Made by a program: the position numbers and the translations under genes. Under the pieces are notes generated by a model. It had not been told where the DNA came from, searched no databases, and was given only the letters and a program-made list of their open reading frames with translations. A stretch of DNA of 64,000 bases from Leucogyrophana mollusca (taxonomy: Eukaryota; Basidiomycota; Agaricomycetes; Boletales), in NCBI GenBank assembly GCA_021014945.1, contig MU266363.1, positions 101,106 through 165,105 of the forward strand. Reading direction: 5' to 3'. Shown piece by piece: positions 34,053-44,368 of this stretch (position 1 is its first letter; the number at the start of each line of letters is the position of its first letter).

Positions 34053-35812
34053 TCAGTCATCGAACACGTCGAAAGGAAGTCCCCACCCTCTGCTTGGGTT
34101 TACAACCCGTTGCGGGGTGTGTGCGGTAGCGGCTGCCTCAAGCCTTTCAAACAGGTCTTGTGGGATCTCGAAGACTAGAAATTACGAAATTGAATCGGTC
34201 CGCTCCACTGGCAGTGAAAAGACGTACCGTCATAATTCTCTACGATGCGTGAGGCAGTAACACTCTTCGGGAGGACGATAGTCTGATGAAGCAAACGAGG
34301 TGAGCGAGTTGCAGAGTGACTACCGTTGAAGGACTCACGCCACGCTGGACATGCCAAGAGATAATCACTTGCGCGGGGGTGATGCCGAGCTTGCACGCAA
34401 TATCCTTGACCTACATGCTTGGCGTGAGAACCACTGTTTGTTGGAAGACAACGAGAGCTCATCTTACCTCAGGGACAGAAAGGCTCTCGCCCACTTGCTT
34501 GTTGCTCCCCAGAGGAGAGTAAGCCTCAAGCAGGAGACCGTTCTCCTTAGACCACTGATAGGTGCAGATGCATAGGTTAAGGCATACGGTCACGAAAACG
34601 GTACAGATACCAGACGTACCTGAAGCAACTCAGGCTGAGGGTTCCAGAAGTTGAGCTCCACTTGATTGACAGCCGGCTTATATTTCAATGGGTTGGCGGT
34701 CAAGTTTTGGATCCTGCAATGACACGTTTGATACTGGTATGAGCCAAAAAAGAGGAAGAATAAACCTCCGGATGTTGAAGCTATCAAGGATGTGAGTGTC
34801 TCAGTAAGCGACCATCCAGGTAAAGAGAAAAACATGGACAGACTTGCTAATACCGATGTTCTTGACTTTTCCTTTATCGACCATCTCCTCAAGCTTCTTC
34901 CAAGTGGGGTACGGGTCGGCCGTAAGATCCTTGTCAAGGACATTGCTCCCTTCCTTCTTGAAAGCGATAGGCCTAGAAACATGACCTCGTTTTCAGCACG
35001 AGACAAGTACATATTGGGCCTTACCAGTGGATCAGATACAAGTCAAGGTAGTCGGTTCCAAGCATTGATAGAGTTTCGTCCAAGGTAGGTTCAATGTCCT
35101 CTGGAGCGTGGAAAGTGTTCCACAGCTATCACCGAAATTCAGTTTGAATCATGGTAAACATTGATCAGAGAATGTGGGATCCTTACCTTTGAAGTCAGCC
35201 AGAGATCCTCTCGAGGGATTGCGCTTTCTTTCAGAGCATCACCAACTTCAGCTTCATTCTGAATGCAGTTCAACAATCTAGCACCTGTGAGGAACATAGA
35301 ACAAGGGGCAACACACCCGATAAATCCAAGCACCATCGATATGCCTGTAACCGGCTTTCAAAGCGGTCTTCGCGACGTTTCATTAAAGTCGAGCTAGAAG
35401 GACTTGATAAGCATACCTTGACGGCACTTCCAACTTCGCCTTTGCCAGCCTGCCACACGCCTGTGAAAACCAATCAGCTTATCTGCATCGTGCCGCAAGG
35501 GTTCACCTTGGCTGTACCCAAAGCAACTGAGGGGATTTGGTCCCCAGAAGGTAACGTGTAATGCGAGGGTAACTTTGTCAACGTCGATGAGTTACGCGAG
35601 GGACCATAGCAAGTGGTCCAAAAGCCCCTCGAGCGCGCTAGTCGCGCAGCAGCATAGGCAGCATACATGATGGCGGCGATGGCAGTGAACTGGATGATAA
35701 GCCTCTTTTTGCGATTTCTATTACGCTGGGGGATGTACGGGTCTCCGTCGTCGTAATCACCGTCTCTATCGACGGTGGAGACGGGTTTATATTTCGGTGA
35801 GAAGGAAAACAT
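34053..35812 (-). CDS. Aldo-keto reductase with N-terminal membrane anchor
   Basis: NADPH-dependent reductase of carbonyl substrates (AKR superfamily). Start at 35812 gives [20 protein letters not shown], a basic patch (RNRNRKKR) and one hydrophobic helix ([20 protein letters not shown]), so the enzyme is likely tethered to a membrane. The barrel begins at [18 protein letters not shown]. The catalytic tetrad is visible: Asp in [11 protein letters not shown], Tyr in the same motif, Lys in LWLTSK, His in LYLIHWPIAF. NADP-binding words include [30 protein letters not shown] and [15 protein letters not shown]. The C-terminus reads [18 protein letters not shown]. About nine small exons keep frame. 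The anchor is uncommon: most AKRs are soluble. The promoter is shared with the divergent F-box gene at 36097 and carries a short telomere-like TTAGGG stretch. Confidence 0.9.
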
Positions 35813-35925
35813 GGCTCAAGATAAGTCCGAGTCCAAGCAACCGAGCGTGAGTGACCCTAAGACCTCCTGCTTATAAACTCGTGTGCGGAATTCCGTCATA
35901 CCAACCGAAACTGGACATCCCAAAA

Positions 35926-35940
35926 TAGGGTTAGGGTTAG
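35926..35940 (+). repeat. Short telomere-like TTAGGG tract in a divergent promoter
   Basis: TAGGGTTAGGGTTAG, two and a half TTAGGG units, lies between the AKR gene (start 35812, minus) and the F-box gene (start 36097, plus). TTAGGG is the telomere repeat of most filamentous fungi, and similar boxes bind telomere-repeat or Tbf1-like factors in promoters. Two units can occur by chance. Confidence 0.4.
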
Positions 35941-36096
35941 CACATGCTTTCGAAATTTATGGTCACACGTCTTTTGTCCAGGGTTTGATGGGTATCCAGG
36001 GCCATAGTGTGAGTCGCTCATAATAACCCCCTTTGGTCTATCCGTCGTTGATCAGCGTTGTACAGCACCGGTGACACATTCCAGAAGAGCTCAGCT

Positions 36097-37593
36097 ATGT
36101 GGTCAATGACGCGTGCAAAACCGATACGCTGTTCACGAACTTCGATTCACTCGTTACCCAACGAAATACTAGCAGAGATATTTATTGCGGGATCATCCAC
36201 TTCTTTGGAAGCAAGTGGAAGCGGACGAGGGCGCACAGCCGTCCTGTTTACTTGCCGTGTTGCCTCGGTGGATCGACACTGGCGAGACCTTGCTTTGAAC
36301 CTCCCAGTCATTTGGACCACCATTATCATATCTGACCAAAGACCATTGACCCTACCTGCCCGATTCATCACTAGGTCAGGCAACCTCCCTCTCCGCGTGA
36401 TCACCTGCTTAGAGTCCAACGAGGATAACAAGAGGATCGTGCCCACAGTTAGGTTGCTTCTGGTATGCGTTCCACGGATGCGCAGCCTTGTTTTGCGAGT
36501 GAACTTCATGACGCTTTCCCGCACGTGCTTCCTCCGCCTTTTCGATGCAATCGCTCCTGCACTCGAGCATCTGGATATCGAGATGCTAGACGAGGATCTG
36601 GACTCTTGGGAGGATCATGTGATGGGAGATGCGCTACGTTGCTTTCTCGCAAAAGGTGCATACCGCCTGTCCTCACTGCACCTCCGTGGCGATTTACTGC
36701 ATGCATCGCCTCAATGGTTCACTGTCACCACCCTTGATTTGACTTTGGAACCCTGCCTACGACCCCGAGCCTGGAACAGCTTCAGTGACCTCCTCGCTTC
36801 CTGTCCCATCCTCAAAACGTTAGTCTTGCGTGGGGGTTCATTCCCCATACCCCACGCTGATGTGCCCGAGCTTGATATCCTCCACGGCTCTCTGCGAACT
36901 ATAGCATTGGACTGTCGGACGGACATGCGCAAACCTGTCGAAATCGCTCTCTTTCTCACGCATCTCAAAATCCCTTCTCTGAAGTATCTGGAGCTGTTTG
37001 GTGTTTCGGGGGACACCCTAGAGGCATGGGCAGCATTTTCTAAATCTCGCACTCACATCTCATGGTGGAGTGACGACCCTCCGTCCTACTTGGAGCTCAA
37101 CACACTCCGACTTGTTTGCTTCGTCCCTGGCGAGCACGCTCCATCCACAGATTTTTTCGATTTATTTCCTGCACTTCATCATCTCGAGTTGATTCGATCA
37201 AAACCTACGCACTTCTTCCCCCTGTCGCCGCCGTCCTGCAGTTCCGGCCATTGTGATGCGCCCGCGTTACCTCATTCCCATTCGTTTTGGCCTTCCCTCC
37301 GGACTCTCACATACGACGGGAAAGACTATAGCTGGTTGTATGATACTGTGCAATCCCGCCAACGATTGGGACGAGCCCTATCTCACCTTCGCATCATAGA
37401 TGCATTCTACCAGCCCCTGCAACTAAAACTTCTGAAGGATCTCGTTGTGGTCGAAAGGCTGGTCAATTGCGATAGCGGATATATTTCCCTGCACGTTGAG
37501 ACAGACGATTCTTTGGTTGTGTCGGACAAGTGGTCGGCTAGAGCAATGTGGTGTCTTTTCTTGCCGCTTGCATTCTTGATTCTCTCTTACTGA
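36097..37593 (+). CDS. F-box/LRR-like protein, tandem copy 1
   Basis: Single-exon gene of 498 residues, a predicted SCF substrate adaptor. The F-box is IHSLPNEILAEIFIAG, followed by the conserved CRVASVDRHWRDLALNLP-VIW stretch typical of Agaricomycete F-box proteins (in place of W-x-x-A). The rest shows repeated leucine-rich units: LRSLVLRV-like, LEHLDIEML, LSSLHLRGDL, LKTLVLRGG, LKYLELFGVSG, LNTLRLVCF, LHHLELIRS. The open frame extends upstream of 36097 without an ATG; the second Met (36106) is possible. The C-terminus is hydrophobic (MWCLFLPLAFLILSY), which differs from the neighbour. It is a paralog of the gene at 38327, same strand, 733 bp apart. Confidence 0.85.
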   Translation: MWSMTRAKPIRCSRTSIHSLPNEILAEIFIAGSSTSLEASGSGRGRTAVLFTCRVASVDRHWRDLALNLPVIWTTIIISDQRPLTLPARFITRSGNLPLRVITCLESNEDNKRIVPTVRLLLVCVPRMRSLVLRVNFMTLSRTCFLRLFDAIAPALEHLDIEMLDEDLDSWEDHVMGDALRCFLAKGAYRLSSLHLRGDLLHASPQWFTVTTLDLTLEPCLRPRAWNSFSDLLASCPILKTLVLRGGSFPIPHADVPELDILHGSLRTIALDCRTDMRKPVEIALFLTHLKIPSLKYLELFGVSGDTLEAWAAFSKSRTHISWWSDDPPSYLELNTLRLVCFVPGEHAPSTDFFDLFPALHHLELIRSKPTHFFPLSPPSCSSGHCDAPALPHSHSFWPSLRTLTYDGKDYSWLYDTVQSRQRLGRALSHLRIIDAFYQPLQLKLLKDLVVVERLVNCDSGYISLHVETDDSLVVSDKWSARAMWCLFLPLAFLILSY

Positions 37594-38326
37594 GAATCGT
37601 GCCAATCTGGCACTTGGGAGTTCTTGGAATGTCACGGACCCCTTTCATGCAGCCAGGAAGACGTGGTGCCTGTAAGTTGGTTTAAATCTAGACGTACTTG
37701 AGCTAAGCGCTGACTCCAGCTCTCTACATATTGCCTCTCCACACGATTCATTATCACAGCCAATGCGAGAGGCCACATGGTTGAGCCAGTTCTCGATGGC
37801 TCATAGTACTGTCGAGAGAAAGTCCAGACTGCTTTCACTTCGCCCTAATGCACACTGTGCTGCTCCGAATCTCCTACTCCCTGTGACGAATTTGCGATAC
37901 TCGTTTCTTGTTTGACTGGGACAATCAACGTTCCCTTCCCAGTCACGACCAGAATAATCGCCGGGACAAGACAATGGCACGGATGGAGATTGCTCAATTT
38001 TCCTCAGGAGATTGATGATTGTCGACTGTTGGTTGCCTGAAAATTGCCTTGTCCACTCAACGGTACAATCCAGCCACCAAGTCCTGTTGGGACAGCGACT
38101 AGTGAATGTTCAGAACGTTTGGAATCGATATTTCACACAGACGCCACACGAGGCTGATTCGGTGATTGGTAAGAGATTGCCCATTTTGGCAGTCGAAGTT
38201 GGAGCTCAACCTCATGGAACTGCAGGACTGAACGACCCTCTTATCAGCTACTATTCGGACGTTGGTCGGGTCAGTCATTCTCACTGGACTTCTTGATAAT
38301 CTCTCCTTAGGCCCAACAATTTATCA
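37594..38326. other. Spacer between tandem F-box genes
   Basis: About 730 bp. Immediately after the stop of copy 1 lies a small perfect inverted repeat GTGCCA-atc-TGGCAC (37598-37612), which could form a hairpin in the 3' UTR. Short frames on both strands have no features. Confidence 0.45.
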
Positions 38327-39724
38327 ATGACCACGTTGCCGCAAGTTCGCCGGCCTTCATGTGCTGCAGTTGAAACGCTCCCCAACGAGCTTCTCGCATC
38401 CATATTCGCTACGGGTGCAGCGAGTGAGGTTATGATCACGCTCAGATACAGTGTCACTCCATTTCCTTGCCTCGTTTCTTCTGTCAATCGACACTGGCGC
38501 GAAGTAGCTATCAACCTTCCTATCATATGGACAAGCGTCATCATGTCTGACAATGGATCCTTGGAGTTCCCTGCGCTCTGCATCCGCAGGTCAGGTGATC
38601 TACCTTTACATGCATTCGCATTCTTGGGTCGCAATGACTCTCGGACCCAAGAAATCGCCGAGCTCCTTATCCTGCACCTCCACCGTCTCAGCCGCCTGAG
38701 CATCAACATGAGCATGGCGCACCTTCCCCGTGACTTCTTCTCTTGCTTCACCCACCTCCTTGCCCCCGAGCTTCAGCACCTCGATGTTCAATTGGAGGAT
38801 GAGTGGCCCATATCGCTCCAAGATGCTCTCACGGACATTTCTCTCGACCAGTTCCTGAGCGGTGGCACTCCCCGCTTATTTTCATTGTGGCTTCGTGGCG
38901 ATATCCTGGTCACTTCACCGCGGTGGGCTACTGTGACCAGCCTTTCTCTTACGTTGGATCCGCTCTATCGTAACCGAATTTGGGATGACCTGACCGATCT
39001 CCTTGGGTGTTGCCCCCTTTTAGAAGAACTTGTTGTAAACGGGAGCATCCCATTACCTTACGACCATGAGCTCGACAATGATATCCACCTGGATTCATTG
39101 CGAGCGCTTGCGGTCGATTGTCTCCCAAGCATTCATCATCCAGCTGATGTCGCGCTCTTCCTCACCCATATCAAAGCTCCTGCATTGAGATATCTCGAGC
39201 TATCCTGTGTTTCGGGGCTCGCTCTCAACCGCCTGTTGGCTCGACACAGCGCCTTCCCGATTTATCCAACACTGGAGACCCTACGGATCTTCCATTTTAT
39301 TCCTGGAAATGAGGGCCCCGCTTCAGTTCACGAGCTCTTCCCATCCATCCGCGAACTACAGACAGACACAACTTCCTGCGAAGCTCTCTTGTTTCCATCA
39401 CTGCTTCCACCCCTCCCATCTCCCGACGATAAGCAACTGGTTTCTCTGTCGATTTGGCCCCACTTGGACACTCTGACGTTCGAAAAAGCTGACTTCAATC
39501 GGCTCTACGACATAGTCCAATCCCGCAAGCACAGCGGGCACTCCCTATCCCACATCCGCATCCGAGATGCTTGCTACTCTGCCCTGCAGCTGGAGCTTCT
39601 GAAGGAATATGTATCAGTGGAGAGGTTGATAGATCATGTCAACGGATACATCCCTAGCAGCCCCGCGTTCGACATTAAGGATTTTCCCGATCTATCATGG
39701 ATGTGGTCAGAGTCAGAAACCTAA
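38327..39724 (+). CDS. F-box/LRR-like protein, tandem copy 2
   Basis: Single-exon gene of 465 residues, a paralog of the gene ending at 37593. F-box: VETLPNELLASIFATGAASE, then the same SVNRHWREVAINLPIIWTSV segment. Leucine-rich units follow in the same order: LSRLSINMSM, LQHLDVQLEDE, LFSLWLRGDIL, LEELVVNGS, LRYLELSCVSG, LETLRIFHFI, LDTLTFEKADF. Both copies share the words RPL/GSLEFPA, RSGDLPL, HPADVALFLTHIKAPAL (copy 1: VEIALFLTHLKIPSL) and YDIVQSRKHSGHSLSHIRI with LELLKEYVSVERLIDHVNGY. It lacks the hydrophobic tail of copy 1. Tandem F-box duplication is common in mushroom genomes, where targets are mostly unknown. Confidence 0.87.
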   Translation: MTTLPQVRRPSCAAVETLPNELLASIFATGAASEVMITLRYSVTPFPCLVSSVNRHWREVAINLPIIWTSVIMSDNGSLEFPALCIRRSGDLPLHAFAFLGRNDSRTQEIAELLILHLHRLSRLSINMSMAHLPRDFFSCFTHLLAPELQHLDVQLEDEWPISLQDALTDISLDQFLSGGTPRLFSLWLRGDILVTSPRWATVTSLSLTLDPLYRNRIWDDLTDLLGCCPLLEELVVNGSIPLPYDHELDNDIHLDSLRALAVDCLPSIHHPADVALFLTHIKAPALRYLELSCVSGLALNRLLARHSAFPIYPTLETLRIFHFIPGNEGPASVHELFPSIRELQTDTTSCEALLFPSLLPPLPSPDDKQLVSLSIWPHLDTLTFEKADFNRLYDIVQSRKHSGHSLSHIRIRDACYSALQLELLKEYVSVERLIDHVNGYIPSSPAFDIKDFPDLSWMWSESET

Positions 39725-40438
39725 TGATCAATCTTGTAAGCACATATAGCCTTCGCCTTTGACTAGGGCTGACGAGGAAACAGACAAGGAACAACTACCT
39801 CAAATAGCCAAGTTCCATACTCTGGTGTTGTAACGGCGGCGGTGGGGACCCGGAGATCAGGTGGGGCAAAACCAAGCCGCACGGCAACAATATTGTTTCT
39901 GCCTCACCCTCCTGGTTGTAATCTGGTAATTCGAGTCTGTTAGTGTTGAGGTCTCTAGATCCATTTCGGCTGGTGGCGTATGACGCACACAGTAAGATGC
40001 TGGAGAACCTGAGTCCACCCATGAGCCTGTTGAGTACCTCAGAGAACATCCGGGAATTGGACACTCCACCGAAAACTCTTTAGTCCACCCCAGGATCGAC
40101 TCTCCGAGTCTGATTGGAGACAATCCCGTAGAACAGTGGCGAAATCCCAGACATTCCCCAGCTCGTCGTCCTCGCATACCCATTTCTCGAATTCTCAGTG
40201 CAGTCTGACAGTCAGCCCCTGGGTCATCAATATTTGGTCCTCTTATTCAGAAAGAGACCAGGGAGATGCAGGAAGCTTTATCATAACATTATGATAGTGC
40301 CTACTAGGCCAGCTAATGTGACGTCTGTGGTATCACAGTGATCACAAATTAACTTGCCAACGTACGTTATGTATGAGCCTAATTCAGCACACGCAAAAAT
40401 CAACCTTGGACTAAGTATATATTATATCAAACCACAGT
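39725..40438. other. Intergenic
   Basis: About 710 bp. A minus-strand frame of 108 codons (40183-39857) has several cysteines but no start context or homology that I recognise. The rest is AT-richer, with tatattatatc near 40420. Confidence 0.45.
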
Positions 40439-41084
40439 CTACAGAGGTCTGCCAGAGGTTTGTTGGCTCACTGTCTCGCTCTTCCGGTGTATAGCTGCCC
40501 ATTCTTCATCCAGGACGCCCATACTAATACTATCTTCCCAGTTGCCCTCCACCCAATTTGCCCGTCTCTTGCGCCCTTCAACCTTGAAACCTCTGGAAAT
40601 TGATCAGTGCCGTCGCCAGATCGTGCGCGATGTGTTGTCGCGACGAAAACGAACAAACTCACACTTTCTTATAAAGACTGAGCGCGCCTGCATTTCCCTC
40701 AAGAACAGTCAACGAAACTCTCTGAATTCCCAGTGCCTTGAAGGCATAGCCCACTGTAAACGTCGTTGCCTCTGTCCCGTACCCATTTCCCCAAAACATT
40801 GGCATGAGGGATATCGCAAACAGTGCGTCTCTGTTTTTCTGGGGCTCCGTCACTTTGATGCTACATTGCCCCATAAACTCTCCACTTTCTTTGAGCACGA
40901 CAGTGAACCAGATCGTTGACCTCTCAGCGAGCCCTTTGAGAGTCTCCTTGTATGCCTCTGGACTGGGCACAATTGGTTCTAACGTGGCGCCACGTTGCAC
41001 GCGAGGATCGTTGCGCATAGCGAGGAGGTCGTCGAGATCTTTATCTTTGAACCCTCGCAAGAGCAACCGGTCTGTGGTAAACAT
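40439..41084 (-). CDS. GNAT acetyltransferase (RimJ/RimL-like), duplicated copy 1
   Basis: Predicted acetyltransferase of the RimJ/RimL type (acetyltransf_3 fold), substrate unknown. Two exons (41084-40663, 40592-40439) give 191 residues; the donor GT|gtgagt restores VGF at the junction. Start MFTTDRLLLRGFKDKDLDDL is the typical RimJ-type N-terminus. STIWFTVVLKESGEFMGQCS is the central strand pair. The acetyl-CoA binding region is MPMFWGNGYGTEATTFTVGY, with the GxGxEA-like loop, followed by LGIQRVSLTVLEGNAGALSL and YKKVGFKVEGRKRRANW. The C-terminus has an extra tail (SETVSQQTSGRPL) absent from copy 2. The same intron position and most of the sequence recur in the gene at 43759-44368, so the two arose by tandem duplication around the DUF6534 gene. 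Confidence 0.85.
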
Positions 41085-42146
41085 GGTGTTAGCAACTCAA
41101 ACTCAGAAGGGGATACTTGTGTAATGTACCGGGCGGCAAGTTTCCGCGGCTGATGTCGCCATCTCCATTCAAGTTCAGTTCGCGCCTCGCATGTAAGTAT
41201 AAATAAACTTCGGCCTCGTATGGGAAATATCTTATGCTTATCTCTGATACAGTGATGAACGGCCCACCAATCTCTGCCCTGAAAATGCCCGGTCTCGATC
41301 GGGGTTCCGTTAAGTTTAACATTGAACTGTAAAACCGACCATAACTTCATGATTTCAATGCCGCTTTCGCTTCGCGACTCTACTGTTATGTAGGTTTCAT
41401 CCAGGCCGATCACAGTAAGCCATCTCATGCTTTAGGAGAGTATCACTCGTTGACCACTTTGGCTGCCCGTGGCAGTTTGCACCTAACCGTCTTGTTGACC
41501 CGTCGCTCCCCATGTTCAATACGTCATGATGTTCAGCTGCATCAAGCACTTACGAGAATCGATCCACTGTTCCAGCTATCTGCATGTCTGCACATGCTGA
41601 TTAGCTCAATTATTAGTAGGTAGGTTCTATAACAGTGCCACTATTTAAAGAGGCGATATCTTCCTGCTGAGCGCGTGGTAATGTGACGCAAGACCGAAAG
41701 GTTTCGTGGCGAACATCAGGTCTTCTCTTTGCGGCAACGATGCAGCCAGCTATGATAGGCACCTTTTCAACTCGATGCACTAATATGGATTCACCTTGTT
41801 TTACTTGGAGTACCACCCCGCCTCCATCATATCTGTATGCTGCCCTACTCTTTCAAGGAGCCTTTCCATTTCCCGCTGACATGGTCTTCCACGAACTATC
41901 TTGCTATTGGTGGATGCCCAGCACGGCGCCTAAAGGAGACAGGGGGTGTGAAGGGTCGTTGCTGTGTGTGGGTTGTGTCCATATGATCGGCCAATCTCGT
42001 TTTTGCTGACCTATCTTCGACAATAGGATTGGGCTGAGAATTTTTGATAAGGAACATGATTGGAAGGCCCTTACCTCCTGTCTTCTCATGGGAGCACCCA
42101 CAATGGACAGTATTTATGTGCAGCTCGGTCTACGTCAAAATGAGCA
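41085..42146. other. Intergenic, promoter side of GNAT copy 1 and DUF6534 gene
   Basis: About 1.06 kb between divergent genes. A minus-strand frame of 149 codons (41428-40979) overlaps the start of the GNAT gene and ends inside it; it has no domain, so I did not call it. A shorter frame inside it (41322-41089) is also featureless. Confidence 0.45.
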
Positions 42147-43603
42147 ATGGCTACCTTTCAGCCTGACCTTGTGATCGGTCCACTTGAGTTGGGTACTGTT
42201 GTCACCTCCGTCCTATTTGGTTGTGCGATCATTCAGGCATATGTCTACTATAGCAAGTTCACTGCGGATCGGTGGATTATCAAGGCAATGGTTAGTGAAT
42301 TTCAACAATCTACTTCGTGATTAGGGTCGCGAGTCTGAGCCCCTCGCTACAGGTCGCCACAATGATGTACGTTTGATATCTGGGACCGCATCAAAGAATA
42401 ATTTGCTGAAGACCTTTTGATAGCGCTCTAGAAGCCGCCCACCTGGCCTGTTTGGCGGATTCGCTATGGGTCATGACAATCACGACATACGGATACCCAG
42501 GGAAACTTGTCGTTCTCCCCTATTCCGGAGACCTGCTCATCATTTTCAGTGCTATCATCTCTTGTTGCGTGCAGGTATGTCTGGTTTAGTCTTCGAAGGT
42601 CGTTCCTTCGGATTTCGAACGCGTCCCAGGTGTTCTTCATCTACCGCCTCTACAAGCTCTCCGGCAGCACGGTTCTGCCTCTCATTTGTTTGGGCATGAG
42701 CGCAGTCTTCACTATCCCGGGGTTCATCATCGCTGCTGCTGCATGCAGGATGACGAGCGTTGTTCAGTTCGAGATCGAGCAGTTCAGAGCCATCACGACG
42801 AGTCTCGTTGCTGGTGCTGCGTGTGACGTGATGATAACCACGGTTCTGACATACCATCTTGTGAAAATCCGCAAGTCGAGCTTCGTGCAGACAACTGCGA
42901 AGTCTATGGATTTGTTGATTCTATACACGATTGGTGAGTTAGCAATGTGGCTTAGAGTGTCAATTCGACTGACACTTGCCCATAAGAAACTGGATTGGCC
43001 CCGAGGTATCTCAATTTGCATGTCTTCTGGGGACCCAACTGACATCTAACCTGTCAGTGTCTTTGCTCTGGTGACGGTTGCATGTGTGAGCAGCTCCCAT
43101 CTCTCGCAGATTCTCATGGCAAGCTTACCAGTGCTCTAAAGTTCCTTACCATGAGCCAGAACTGTGCGTAGCTGCTCTTCATTCTTGCCCGTAGTACTTA
43201 ACCTCGAGCCTGAAGATATTTGGATTGGGACATATGTGGTTCTTGCCAACGGTGTGCTTGTATTCCATCCCTGCCATATCTCTCGCTCACCTGTACCAAG
43301 TCTACGCAAATTCTTTACTCGCCGCGTATGGGTTGCGCACTGTATCATCCGTTCTTCGACTCACATCACACCTGTCAGATTGAACAGTCGTTCAGTATTC
43401 CGAAATCGGAGCCCAGACGAGCACATTGAACTAGGCTCGAGACTCAGCCGAAGCCATACTAGCAGTATGCCCAAGGTCAGCCGTTATTTGTAGCCCACCA
43501 TTGATCCAAGGGATGAATGCTTCCTTAGCTCAAGGAGGCCATCATCATAAATGTGACACAGTCCGTCATCTGTGAGAATGACGGAGACGATCAACAGGTA
43601 TAG
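42147..43603 (+). CDS. DUF6534-type basidiomycete multipass membrane protein
   Basis: Belongs to the large Agaricomycete family of seven-helix-like membrane proteins (DUF6534), function unknown. Exons splice in frame: MATFQPDLVIGPLELGTVVT with LFGCAIIQAYVYYSKFTADR; ALEAAHLACLADSLWVMTIT; VFFIYRLYKLSGSTVLPLI (the Arg-Tyr motif after helix 3); TTSLVAGAACDVMITTVLTY with HLVKIRKSSF; ETGLAPS and VFALVTVACFLTMSQN; IWIGTYVVLANVYANSLLAA with LNSRSVFRNRS, the hallmark C-terminal motif SLLAxLNSR. A cytoplasmic tail ends at TAG 43601-43603. Several introns are weak in consensus (for example the donor gtgcgtag) and were chosen by family frame. The gene sits between the two GNAT copies on the opposite strand. 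Confidence 0.82.
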
Positions 43604-43758
43604 TTATCAGTGCTCGCTTCGTGATTACTCGCTCATATCCTTGGTTAGCGGGGCGCTCGACCGTCTGGGCAGCCTGTCGTAGTGTAGTACATGCTGCAAA
43701 ACGCTTTCTCCAGAAATTGCGTGCACAGGGGTTACATCGCCCTCAGTGACGACTACAG

Positions 43759-44368
43759 CTAGCTGGGCGTGCCCTTCGAGTACAAGGCGGCCCATTCTTG
43801 ATCCAGTACACCCATGCTCAAGAGATCCTCCCATTTGCCTTCCACCCAATTCGCGCGCCTCTTTCGACCTTCGATCTGGAAGCCCCTGTCTCGCCAAGTA
43901 GTTAGACCTCTGCGAGGACGAGACAGCGATTCCAAGCCGAACTTACACTTTCTTATAAACAGCAATCGCACCAGGGTTACCCTCTAACACGGTCAATGAG
44001 ACGCGCTGGACACCCAACGCCTTGAACGCATAATCCACCGTAAACCTCGTCGCCTCCGTTCCGTACCCCTTGCCCCAGAACTCCGGGAACATCGATATGC
44101 CAAACACTGCATCCCTGTTCTTCTGCGGCTCCGTCGCTTTAATACTGCACTGTCCCACAAACCCTCCCGTTTCTTTGAGGATGATCGTAAACCATATTGT
44201 TGAGTTCTCCGCGAGCTCTTTGAGAAACTCTTTGTATTTGGTTGGACGAGGGACGGTTGGCTGGCTGGTGACGCCGCGCTGTACGCTTGGCTCGTTGCGT
44301 AGAGCGAGGAGGCTATCGAGGTCTCCATCTTTGAACTCACGCAAGATCAGACGGTCTGTAGTGAACAT
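43759..44368 (-). CDS. GNAT acetyltransferase (RimJ/RimL-like), duplicated copy 2
   Basis: Paralog of the gene at 40439-41084. Two exons (44368-43947, 43885-43759) give 182 residues. Exon 1 is the same length as in copy 1 (422 nt) and the intron lies at the same phase-2 position within V-G-F. Shared blocks include MFTTDRLILREFKDGDLDSL, STIWFTIILKETGGFVGQCS, ATEPQKNRDAVFGIS, FPEFWGKGYGTEATRFTVDY, LGVQRVSLTVLEGNPGA and GRKRRANWVEGKWEDLLSMG. Differences are mostly conservative, so both copies seem under selection. The acetyl-CoA loop is GKGYGTEA rather than GNGYGTEA. Substrate unknown. A TTGAG pentanucleotide repeat lies about 40 bp upstream of the start. Confidence 0.87.

Noticed and set aside
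40979..41428. 149-codon minus frame upstream of the GNAT gene
   Set aside because: It runs into the GNAT start in another phase and shows no domain; most likely promoter sequence that happens to be open.
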